Assembly (NCBI GenBank): GCA_964468345.1
Contig: CAYXVZ010000027.1
Span: 11,184-75,183, forward strand
Direction: 5' to 3'
Origin: DALYLB01 sp964468345
GTDB taxonomy: Bacteria; Acidobacteriota; Blastocatellia; RBC074
Length of the DNA: 64,000 nt
Shown here: positions 34,636-42,800 of the stretch, piece by piece
How the letters are laid out: the number at the start of each line of letters is the position of its first letter
How positions within the stretch are numbered: position 1 is the first letter of the stretch
Position numbers and translations under genes: made by a program
The notes under the pieces: model-generated
The model's database searches: none
What the model was told of the DNA's origin: nothing
The model's input: only the letters and a program-made list of their open reading frames with translations

Positions 34636-35489
34636 TGACGAGAATAGAGCGGACAAAATTGAAATACCGCTGTTTTAGCCACAAAGGAGACAGAGATCAC
34701 AGAGAGGTTGTGCAACTGCATCACCTTTCAGTGACTTCTCCGCTACTGAGAGACGTCTTCTTGTTTTCAGGACAAGAATTTTTCTGTCTAAGAAGAAGAG
34801 AAACGGAACTAACGGAAATAACGGAACAGGCGAACAAGAAAGGACGTCTGCTCCGTTTGTTCCGTTATTTCCGTTTGTTCCGTTTCTCTCTCTCCTTTTT
34901 TTGGTTGCAACTTTGCTGCTTTTTATTGTTCGTTGCAGCTCTCCTACTTTGTGCTTCCAATTCGCAGGCGCAGACGCCTTTGCGCGAGACGATGACGCGC
35001 GAATTGCAGGAAGTCGCCCGCGTCGCCACCGTAATGATGGACGGTGACCTCTGCCAGCGCATCATGACCGAGCGGGCGTTGAAAAAGCTGTTCGTCAAAG
35101 ATCCGGAAGATCAATGGGCCGGGGCCGATAATTTCGACGTCAACGCCGAGGCATTCGTTCAAGCCAAAAAGACCCTGATGCGCCTGGCGCGGCTGCAACC
35201 CTATCCGATCGATTGCAACCTCTGGATGCTCTTCAAGGAAGATCCAAAACGGATTCAGATCCTGATCCGCAATCAATATGAGATGGGCCAGTTCTGGCGC
35301 TGGGGCGTGCTCTATCAGGACATCCCGCCCGACATGGCCGAGGTGATCGCCTCGGGCAAGCCGAAGACCATCGGCAACAACGATCTCGTCTCCGTTTTAA
35401 CGCCCGTCTATAACTCTCTCGGCGACATCGTCGGCCTCGTCGAAGTCGTCGCCCGCGCCCGCCCGGATTGGCATGAAAACGTGAAGTAA
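34632..35489 (+). CDS. Cache-like exported protein with leader interrupted by a hairpin repeat
   Basis: A 285-residue frame. The start is set by AAGGAGGG at 34616-34623 and by ATGA overlap with the DUF4091 gene. The first ~14 residues (MMTRIERTKLKYRC) look like the basic n-region of a signal peptide, and FLLFVAALLLCASNSQAQTP near residues 97-116 looks like its hydrophobic core and cleavage site. Between them ~80 residues are encoded by repeat DNA (34680-34920). The mature ~170 residues have helical DGDLCQRIMTERALKKLFV and C-terminal VLTPVYNSLGDIVGLVEVV, which resembles the ligand-binding beta-sheet of single-Cache or PAS-like sensors. No kinase or chemotaxis domain follows. Function unknown; a soluble periplasmic ligand-binding role is a guess. 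Confidence 0.65.
   Translation: MMTRIERTKLKYRCFSHKGDRDHREVVQLHHLSVTSPLLRDVFLFSGQEFFCLRRRETELTEITEQANKKGRLLRLFRYFRLFRFSLSFFWLQLCCFLLFVAALLLCASNSQAQTPLRETMTRELQEVARVATVMMDGDLCQRIMTERALKKLFVKDPEDQWAGADNFDVNAEAFVQAKKTLMRLARLQPYPIDCNLWMLFKEDPKRIQILIRNQYEMGQFWRWGVLYQDIPPDMAEVIASGKPKTIGNNDLVSVLTPVYNSLGDIVGLVEVVARARPDWHENVK
34797..34889. repeat. Hairpin repeat inside a signal-peptide region
   Basis: Arms near 34797-34828 and 34858-34889 belong to the GGAACAAACGGAAATAACGG family. Flanks carry CACAAAGGAGACAGAG (34679) on the left and TTTGGTTGCAACTTTGCTGC on the right, which are the usual outer parts of this composite element. Confidence 0.88.
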
Positions 35490-35561
35490 GGCCTGCACTG
35501 AGAATAGACGATGCTGACCATCTGTCGCGGCTCAGGTTTTTCCCGGAGGGACAATGCGAAT

Positions 35562-35589
35562 TTATGCAGGCCGTTCTCGGCCTGCATAA
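35562..35589. terminator. Possible terminator hairpin in the 35490-35843 spacer
   Basis: TTATGCAGGCC and GGCCTGCATAA pair perfectly (11 bp) around a 6-nt loop, about 70 bases after the preceding stop. There is no T-tract, so it may instead be one more hairpin repeat. The rest of the 354-base spacer shows no gene. Confidence 0.45.
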
Positions 35590-35843
35590 GTAACCATAAT
35601 CATCCCCGTCCCATCGGGATGGGTCGACCACGGATTGAGAAAACCGCCGCGTCCCTGGAAAGAAAATTTTCTCACCATCATCTTGACAGAGAGTTAATCC
35701 ACAGGTAATTTCCAACATGGCGTAAGGTCCAGTGTCAGCCACAGAACACTCAGCCCAGAATCCGCCACATCAAATCCACTTTTTATTGCAATCTCTCGAT
35801 TCTCAGTCCAGAGCCAATTTCAGAGAGGGCAGAAAGAGCACCT

Positions 35844-37982
35844 ATGTCTCAGCAATCAGTTGTAACGCCCGCATCGCAATCTCCTAGCCAAAAGAATATT
35901 TTCGGACAGCAATGGTTGAATATAGTTAGCAAACCAAAGCGTCTTTACATCCGATTCAAGACGATATTTCGAGCGACAGCGTCGCAAAAAAAGCCGATGG
36001 TGAGCTGGTTTGATCCAGGCCAACTCTTGCGCACGGCGGCAGAGGTCATCGTATCATCAATCATTGGACGCCATGCCGATAGACGCCTGATAGAACAACT
36101 TTCTACAAAATCGGTGTATTTTGAGTTCAATCATATAGGACCATCAAAACCGGTGGACCCGGTGAAAACAGATGAGATACTTCACCAGGCTTCGCAGGTA
36201 TTGCCAGCTAACAATCGAGAAGAGGAATATAAGAAGGATGTTTGGATCGATTATGTGAGCGATGTCGGCGATGGTTGGAATGCCACCTATGCGATTGCTC
36301 AGCTTTTGGCACAACCTGTTTTGACTCCTAAAATCAATCGGCAGGATTCCGAAATTGCAGCGCGAGGCCCCAAAGAGAAAAAGAATGCTCCGAAAAGCCG
36401 AAAAGAATATCCGCCAAAGCTTTACCGAGGAGACTTGTTGATTTTCGGGGGCGATTCGGTCTATCCCAAAGCCAACCGCAATGAGTATCGCGAACGGTGG
36501 GCCTTCCCTTATAAAGAGGCAATTGTGGGCTGCTCGAGCAACGTTGAAACGTTGCCATACGCTTTTGCCATTCCCGGGAACCACGACTGGTATGACAGTC
36601 TCGCGACCTTTTCTGAAATGTTCAGTGGTTCAGTCGTGAAGACCTTCCCGGCTTCCTCAGATCATCCATCACAACAATCTGCTAATGGTCAACCAAGTCC
36701 TGGATGGCTGACACCTCAGTTTCGTAGTTATTTCGCCATCAAACTCCCATACGGAAATTGGTGGTTATTCGGAATTGATACCCAACTCCACCACGATCTG
36801 GATGAAGCCCAGTTGTTCTACTTTAAGCAAGTTGCCGAAAAAATGGGTAAAAAAGACCGGGTTATACTGTGTTGCCCCGAACCATACTGGATCTATAAGT
36901 CAGCTTTTCAGAAAAAAGAAAATGAATATGAAAAGTCGAGATTGAAAATTTTAACAGAAGAGATAATTCGAGAGGATCGGATTTACGTTTATCTGGCGGG
37001 TGATCTTCACCATTACTATCGAATCAAAGATTCAAAAGACTTTACAGATTTCGATGGAGTCTTGCGAATAACTGCCGGCGGCGGCGGCGCATTTATGCAT
37101 CCAACCCACGGTCGTGAAATGCACGCGTATTCAAAAGACAGCCGGTATCAGGTTTTCTCTTATCCCGATGAAAAGACATCTCGAAATCTGGCTTTGTGGA
37201 ATCTAGGGTTTCCTGTAATCAATTACAGTTTCAATATTGTAACGGGTTTTCTTTACTTCCTGACCTCTTGGTTGATGCTGGCGGGAATCGGGAGTTATCG
37301 CCGGGGAATTTTGATTGCAGAGGCTGAAGAGGCCTGGGTATCCGTCTCCCAAATGACTGCCATCTTTTGGAGCGCGTCAAAGATCTTCTGGGGAGGTGCT
37401 CTTCTCAATAACCCCTTTCTGGTTATGCTCTGTTTGATTGTGATCTTCGGATTCTTTATGTTTTCCGATAAGAACATGAAAACCGGATACCGTTGCTTAA
37501 CAGGTCTGCTCCATGGATCGGTTCATCTGGCAAGCGCGGGGCTGATTACCTGGCTCGGCTGCGTTATTTTTACTGAACTTAAAGATTTTTTTCGCTCAGG
37601 TGTGCTCTTTTATACCGTCCCCCTAATTACAGCGATTCTCTGGGTCCTGCTGGTAGGCGCGGTTTGGGGGGCATTTGTAATGGGCCTTTACCTGCTGATC
37701 AGCTTAAACGGTTTCGGATATCACACCGGCGAAGGGTCTTCCCTGAAGATTGAGGGATATAAGAACTTCGTTCGAATGCGACTTGAACCGAATGGGCAAC
37801 TTACACTTTATGCCATCGGACTCGATCAAGTTCCATGCTGGTCAGATGATCCGATCGAAACTGAATGGGAAAGAAACAACCTTGTCAACGAGAAGCATCC
37901 CTCTCGTTATGTGCCGAAGAATGAACATAAATTCTCTCCGCGTCTGATAGACGGACCGCTGATCATACCGCCCCCGAACTAG
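35844..37982 (+). CDS. Membrane-anchored metallophosphoesterase, AT-richer than neighbours
   Basis: A 712-residue protein. The N-terminal ~440 residues form a calcineurin-like phosphoesterase: WIDYVSDVGDGWNATY (first Asp region), LLIFGGDSVYP (GD motif), FAIPGNHDWYDS (GNHD) and YVYLAGDLHHYYR (metal-binding His pair). Five or six hydrophobic helices follow between residues ~450 and 630, then a soluble tail ending in a Pro-rich stretch. Such enzymes hydrolyse phosphomono- or diesters; the substrate is unknown. The gene is visibly richer in A and T than its surroundings, uses AAA, GAT and TTT codons more freely, and stands alone after a 354-base spacer, which suggests acquisition by transfer. A restriction-gene remnant follows it on the other strand. 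Confidence 0.83.
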   Translation: MSQQSVVTPASQSPSQKNIFGQQWLNIVSKPKRLYIRFKTIFRATASQKKPMVSWFDPGQLLRTAAEVIVSSIIGRHADRRLIEQLSTKSVYFEFNHIGPSKPVDPVKTDEILHQASQVLPANNREEEYKKDVWIDYVSDVGDGWNATYAIAQLLAQPVLTPKINRQDSEIAARGPKEKKNAPKSRKEYPPKLYRGDLLIFGGDSVYPKANRNEYRERWAFPYKEAIVGCSSNVETLPYAFAIPGNHDWYDSLATFSEMFSGSVVKTFPASSDHPSQQSANGQPSPGWLTPQFRSYFAIKLPYGNWWLFGIDTQLHHDLDEAQLFYFKQVAEKMGKKDRVILCCPEPYWIYKSAFQKKENEYEKSRLKILTEEIIREDRIYVYLAGDLHHYYRIKDSKDFTDFDGVLRITAGGGGAFMHPTHGREMHAYSKDSRYQVFSYPDEKTSRNLALWNLGFPVINYSFNIVTGFLYFLTSWLMLAGIGSYRRGILIAEAEEAWVSVSQMTAIFWSASKIFWGGALLNNPFLVMLCLIVIFGFFMFSDKNMKTGYRCLTGLLHGSVHLASAGLITWLGCVIFTELKDFFRSGVLFYTVPLITAILWVLLVGAVWGAFVMGLYLLISLNGFGYHTGEGSSLKIEGYKNFVRMRLEPNGQLTLYAIGLDQVPCWSDDPIETEWERNNLVNEKHPSRYVPKNEHKFSPRLIDGPLIIPPPN

Positions 37983-38001
37983 GTGAAACCTGGAGTTTTC
38001 A

Positions 38002-38136
38002 TTACGATGCCGCCGCCCATTTCCGGCCCGCGTGCGCGTAATCGACAATCAATTGAATAACATGGTCGGATTTCTGCTTGAATAAAATCCGGTCATAACT
38101 CTCCGGCAGATTTTCATCCAGCACGGATTGCAACAT
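38002..38136 (-). pseudogene. Remnant resembling the C-terminus of a type I restriction enzyme HsdR
   Basis: A 44-codon frame on the minus strand reads LDENLPESYDRILFKQKSD and ends VDYAHAGRKWAAAS. This resembles the extreme C-terminus of type I restriction R subunits, where a PxSYxRxLF segment and a final YAxxGxKWA are common. Nothing of the helicase or nuclease remains, so it is a fossil or an orphan fragment. It starts 13 bases after the DUF2149 stop. Assignment is from memory of the family and moderate in confidence. Confidence 0.5.
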
Positions 38137-38148
38137 ACCTTACGCTGC

Positions 38149-38475
38149 CTACTCCGGCACGTAGATGATCTCGCCGTTTTCCAACTGATAGGCCGTGCCG
38201 ACCCGTTTGCCGGTGCCTTTGCTGTCGCCGGTTTTGGCGGCGGCTTTGTATCGATCGATCTGCTGGCCTTTCTTGGTGATGATCTCCATATCGGCCTTGC
38301 CGGGATTCTTGACCATCGTGAAGTCCTTGTTGCTGAACATCTCGCTCATATTGAAGCGAACCGCGATCATCGTCAGCAATGCCACCGCCAGCACCATGGC
38401 CAGCTCAAACAGATTCGCCAGCGAATCCAGCGGATCCGTCATATCTTCATTCGCAAATCTCGATCTTCGCCGCAT
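38149..38475 (-). CDS. DUF2149 membrane protein (HmuV-like), last gene of the chelatase operon
   Basis: A 108-residue protein with one transmembrane helix (LFELAMVLAVALLTMIAV) near residues 20-38 and a C-terminal domain ending YQLENGEIIYVPE, the DUF2149 signature. An acidic residue (Glu in NLFELAM) lies at the start of the helix, where ExbD-type proteins carry their essential Asp. The ATG at 38475 has GGAGG eight bases upstream; a TTG at 38499 starts within a palindrome and is rejected. In Bacteroidota and methanogens DUF2149 genes accompany ExbB-like and CobN-like genes. I infer that it acts as the ExbD-like partner of the ExbB-like channel encoded upstream. Confidence 0.83.
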   Translation of the reverse strand: MRRRSRFANEDMTDPLDSLANLFELAMVLAVALLTMIAVRFNMSEMFSNKDFTMVKNPGKADMEIITKKGQQIDRYKAAAKTGDSKGTGKRVGTAYQLENGEIIYVPE

Positions 38476-38483
38476 ACACTCTT

Positions 38484-38488
38484 CCTCC
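38484..38488 (-). promoter_or_regulatory. Ribosome-binding site deciding the DUF2149 start
   Basis: GGAGG on the minus strand, eight bases before the ATG at 38475. Confidence 0.85.
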
Positions 38489-38511
38489 ACAAATACCAAT
38501 ATGTCATATGT

Positions 38512-38531
38512 AATATGACATATGTCATATT
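38512..38531. repeat. Perfect 20-base palindrome between ExbB-like and DUF2149 genes
   Basis: AATATGACAT and ATGTCATATT join without a loop, and another ATGTCATAT word precedes it at 38501-38509. It lies in the only non-overlapping joint of the operon (72 bases), so it could influence expression of the last gene. Confidence 0.85.
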
Positions 38532-38547
38532 GCTTCCCGCTATCACA

Positions 38548-39144
38548 TCACCGAGCCTTCTCGAACAACAATTCATACAGATAATCCAGCGTATCGAGTT
38601 CCTGTTTGTACCAGCGCTGGCGGCCCTGTTGGATGACGAAGCCGAGCGAGCCGATGAAGAGGCCGACGACTGTGTTGGCAAAGGCGACCTGCAGGTTTTG
38701 CGTCATGGCGGAGACATCGCCGAGAGCGAGCTGTCCGAGGGCGTGTCCTTTCGGAATGAGCGTTCCCATCAATCCCACGATCGGGCCGAGGCGCGTCAGC
38801 AGACGCGCGCGATCGAGGTCTTTCTGGCAGGCGCCCTCGAACAGATTCAGTCGATGCGCGGCAATGCGTTTATCGTGCCGGCTATCGATCAAAGACAGGA
38901 CCGTATCCTTGAACGAACCCGCGGGCAGCTTCTCGGCGGCGCTTCCCCATTGATCGGCGGCATCGGGCAGCGCGGCCTGCAAAAAGGCGCGCAACCGGCC
39001 GCTGGTGCGAATCCGTTGCCAGAGATCCCGGGCGAAGATGCCCAACGACCAGAGAGCCCAGAACAGGAGAATGATTTCGATCGTCACCGCGGGCAACAGC
39101 AGCCCGTCCGAAATGAAATTGAGAAACTGATTAACGTAGTTCAT
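38548..39144 (-). CDS. MotA/TolQ/ExbB-family proton channel protein (HmuU-like)
   Basis: A 198-residue inner-membrane protein. Helix 1 is GLLLPAVTIEIILLFWALW near the N-terminus. A cytoplasmic helical section follows, then two C-terminal helices with LLTRLGPIVGLMGTLIPKGH and LQVAFANTVVGLFIGSLGF, the conserved MotA/TolQ/ExbB proton-channel core. Its start overlaps the upstream membrane-protein gene by 14 bases. Known relatives use proton flow through ExbB/ExbD, TolQ/TolR or MotA/MotB to do work in the periplasm. Here the neighbour is a CobN-like protein, so the likely job is energising that chelatase or its coupling to a TonB receptor. It is not a general TonB energiser: no tonB gene adjoins. 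Confidence 0.9.
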   Translation of the reverse strand: MNYVNQFLNFISDGLLLPAVTIEIILLFWALWSLGIFARDLWQRIRTSGRLRAFLQAALPDAADQWGSAAEKLPAGSFKDTVLSLIDSRHDKRIAAHRLNLFEGACQKDLDRARLLTRLGPIVGLMGTLIPKGHALGQLALGDVSAMTQNLQVAFANTVVGLFIGSLGFVIQQGRQRWYKQELDTLDYLYELLFEKAR

Positions 39145-39838
39145 AGCCTCGTGTAAGTTTATGAAACGCGCGCCGCAGCATTCCTCCGAGCGACGCGCCG
39201 CAAAGCGCGATCAGGAGCATGCCCGCGAACACGAGCAGCGTCCCTTTCCAGGAAAAGCTGGCATCCGCCGGCGGCGTGGGTTCGAGCGTTGTGACGGCAT
39301 AGCCGGCAAAGATTCCGAGCAGCAGGAAGGCGCGCAGCAATAGATCCAGTTCGATGCGCCAGAGGCGATCGGGCAAAAGCAGGCGCAAGGCCCAGGGAAA
39401 GAGAGACAACGTGAGGGCGACCGTCGCAGCCAGCGCGATTCCATAGGTATCGAAGTCCACGCCCGAAGGCGCGACTTGAAACGCCTGCGCCAGCAGCAGG
39501 CGCAGCGCGGCGAACAGGCTCAAGGGCGGCGTCATCGCCAGCATCCGTTGCCACCAGGCCGGCGCAAACGCCGGGTCAGCCTGCCGCACCGCGGAGCGCA
39601 TGCCCATGATGCATTCCGCCACGGGAATCATCAGCACCAGCACCAGCACATCGAGGTTCGCCAGCGGCGCATAGATTCGCGCCAGCGGCAGCCGCGCGAT
39701 TTCGGGGTAAATCATGGCGGACCACAAGCCGCACAGAACGGCCGGGACCGCGGCGCGCCACCAGCCATCGAGCAGGCTGTTGCGCACCACGGCGAGGAGA
39801 TAAAGAAGCACTGCGCCGGCCAGCCAGAGTTCCGTCAC
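39131..39838 (-). CDS. Polytopic membrane protein of the chelatase operon (HmuT-like position)
   Basis: A 235-residue protein with about six or seven hydrophobic helices (LWLAGAVLLYLLAVV, LDVLVLVLMIPVAECIMGM, GTLLVFAGMLLIALCGASL) and short loops. I do not recognise a named domain. The gene overlaps the CobN-like gene by four bases (ATGA) and the ExbB-like gene by 14, so the three products are almost certainly made together. In the hmuSTUV arrangement of Bacteroidota a comparable membrane protein stands between the CobN-like and the ExbB-like genes. It may form a channel or scaffold joining the chelatase to the proton channel. Confidence 0.75.
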   Translation of the reverse strand: MTELWLAGAVLLYLLAVVRNSLLDGWWRAAVPAVLCGLWSAMIYPEIARLPLARIYAPLANLDVLVLVLMIPVAECIMGMRSAVRQADPAFAPAWWQRMLAMTPPLSLFAALRLLLAQAFQVAPSGVDFDTYGIALAATVALTLSLFPWALRLLLPDRLWRIELDLLLRAFLLLGIFAGYAVTTLEPTPPADASFSWKGTLLVFAGMLLIALCGASLGGMLRRAFHKLTRGYELR

Positions 39839-42800
39839 AGGGATCGCTCCCGCCGGCGCCGCCAGACATACAATCCGATCAACGCCAGCAAGACGCCGGC
39901 CGAGACGGCCGCCACGCTTTTACCGGATCGAAACAAGGCCGCGGCGGGCAGCATTGGCTTCACCTTCTCCGCATTCTGCTTTTCGAGCACGAGAGCATTG
40001 CTCTGCGCATCGCCGACGAGCACCTTCGCAATCGCTCCCTGATAGGCCTGCCGATCGGCCTCGCTCAGCTTGCCGCTGATGAAGCTTTGCAGCTTTTCAT
40101 TGCCGCAGACGAATTCGCTGCACCCCGGGTTGTGATCGCGGATCAGTTGCGTGTGAAGCTGCGCGATCTCCGCGACCTGTTCCTGCGAAGCGTTCCAATA
40201 TCCCTTGCGAACCGTTTCGAGCATCACCGCGGTCATTTCCTGCAAGGCCGCGGCGTTCTCGCGCTTGAACCAGTCCTTGACGCCGAGATTGAGTTCGTCT
40301 TTCACATATACCTTGTGCAGATCGCTCCACAGTTGCTCTTCGATGGCTTCGGGCTTCATCACATCCCAGCCGTAGGTGTTGCGGAACGTCTCGGCGAATT
40401 TTTCGGCGCTCGAACCGCCGCCCTTCATATATTCGGCAATGTATTTCGGATTGAGCAGCGTCGTGCGGGCTTCGACGCTGATGGCCTCTTTGGCTTCCTG
40501 CACGCGGGCCTGCCCCGGATTGCGAAAGTCGTTGAAATAGGCGTCGGGATCCTTGCCTGTCACATAGCGTACGGCCAGATTCGCGCCGCCCATGAATTCA
40601 TACACGTGATCGAGCGAGAGCGGGCCCCAGGTGTTGCTTTCGCGCGGCTGCACGACGGCTTCCGTGTTGCGGAGCATGACTTCAAAGGCGCCGGCGCGAA
40701 ACTGTCCCCAACCATCGCCTTCGTCATACATCTCGCCCATATTATTGAGATAGGTCCGGGCGACTTCTTCCTCCTTTTCCCATTTGTCGCCATTCTCCAC
40801 CAGGCCCATGATCTGCGTGCCGTAATTGCCGTTGACGCCGCCGAACACGCGCTGGGTTGAAAGCTGGCGCGCCTCGACGGGCGAAAGACCTTTTTCTTTC
40901 AAGCCGGTTTCCGCCTGCTCGGCGCCGAGCCGGACGAAATTCTCAAAGGACTCCTGCTCGTTGAGCCCCGCAATCATGCGAACGGCCTTGTTGATCAGAT
41001 AGAGGCGCGATGCGGCCAGATCGCGAAACTGCCCGGCGGTTTGCACGACGACATCGACGCGCGGGCGGCGCAGATCGGCCATCGGTATCGGTTTGATATC
41101 GAGCACGCGGCCGAAAGGATCGCGCACGGGCTCCACGCCAAGCAGATAAAACACCTCGGCGACCAGAGCGCCTTCGGTTTCGATGAAGTCAGAGGGCCAG
41201 AGCGTGACCGCGATTTTCTGCGGATATTTGCTGTGCGCTTTCAGATGCTGTTGCAACAGCGTATCGGCAAGCTGTTTGCCGACCTTCCATGCTTCGGGCG
41301 AGGGCGTCTTTTCCGCGTCGATGCTGAACAGATTGCGGCCCGTCGGAATCGTCAGCGGATTGACGACGGGATCGCCGCCCGAGGAAGGCAGAATGAAACC
41401 GCCGTTCAGACCATTGATCACGGCTTCGAGTTCGGCTTTGCCGCTGCCCAGCAATTGCGATTTATAAAGCCCGATATTCTGAATGCTCATCCGGGCCGAC
41501 TGAATAGCGCGGGCGCGCTCGCGGTTGCGGTCTTCGAGAGCGACGATCTGCTGCGAAACGCGGCCGATGATTTCTGTAATCTTCTGCCTGGGCACGGCCC
41601 GGACGCTCTCGCATTTGTCGTGATTGTCCTGCAGAAATTTCAGATTCGGCAGCATAGCCTTTAAGGCAGGCAAATCCTCCGGTACGGAACCGGCCGCGAC
41701 CAGCTTGAGTGCGGCCTGCTTTTCGGGCGAAAGACAAGCTTGGCGAATCTCCTGTTCGATCCGCCGGCGCTCTTCTTCGACGCGCGCGAGCAGTTGTTTG
41801 TCATCCAGAAATTCAAAGGTCTTCTTGCGCAACGGTTCTTTCTGCATCAGCCGCAGAAGTTGATTGACGTCAGGCTGCAATCCCGTCTCGATCGCTTCGG
41901 CCATTTTCGGCACCGCGCGCGCGATGGTGCGCGCCCGTTCGAGCGTCGCCGGATCGAGCAGCCCGGAGGACATTTTGAATTGCTGCTCGGAACGCAAGCC
42001 TTCGATGAACTGTTTTTTCGCGGGATCGGGAAGGATTTTGACAACCAGGTCGCGAACGCGATCGATCTCTTCCGCACTGGCGCTCTCAGCGGCGGGACGC
42101 GGCGCGCCGCTGCGGGGAGCGCCCGCCATTCCGATGAACCCGCGAATCACGTCATCGTCCGAGGGCTTTCGCGTGGCTTTCATCCATTCTTCGGCAAAGG
42201 CGAGATTCTCTTTGCCGATCAAACGGACCAGCGCGGCCTCGGGCGTCGTGCCGCCGCGCAATACGCCCTCGACCACGCCGCGCGCGGGTCGGCGATAGCG
42301 TTCCTCGAAAAAGGCCTTGTTCTCGCGCTGCTTCGCGGTCAGGCGCCCGGCCAGAAGATCGAGATCGGCCATCCCCTCGGCCACGCGGTCGATGGCCATC
42401 AGCGTGACGGTCGAATTCGTCTTCGCTTCCTCATAGGCATTGCCCAAAGTGTACAAGCCGGCCGTGATCTTTTCGGCCGCGACCTCTTCGAGATAATTCT
42501 CCAGCTTGCCGAAGACCTCGCCTTCGAGATCTTCGGGCCGGGAAAGTTTGAGATTGAGGTCTTTCGTGATGCCGATTTTCCCCGCCAGCTCGATGATGCT
42601 CAGCGCGTACTCCCGGCGTATCTCTCCCGAAGCGTTCTGATAAGCCTGGAACTTGTCCTGCAGTTTCTTGAGATCGCCATACAATTCGCTCTCGACCAGG
42701 GCGGGCGTTAAATGGGAGAGCGTTGTCGTATAACTGCGGCGCTTGGCGATGATGGCTTCGCCGACATTGCTGATCGTGTAGATATAGAAATGCGGCGTCG

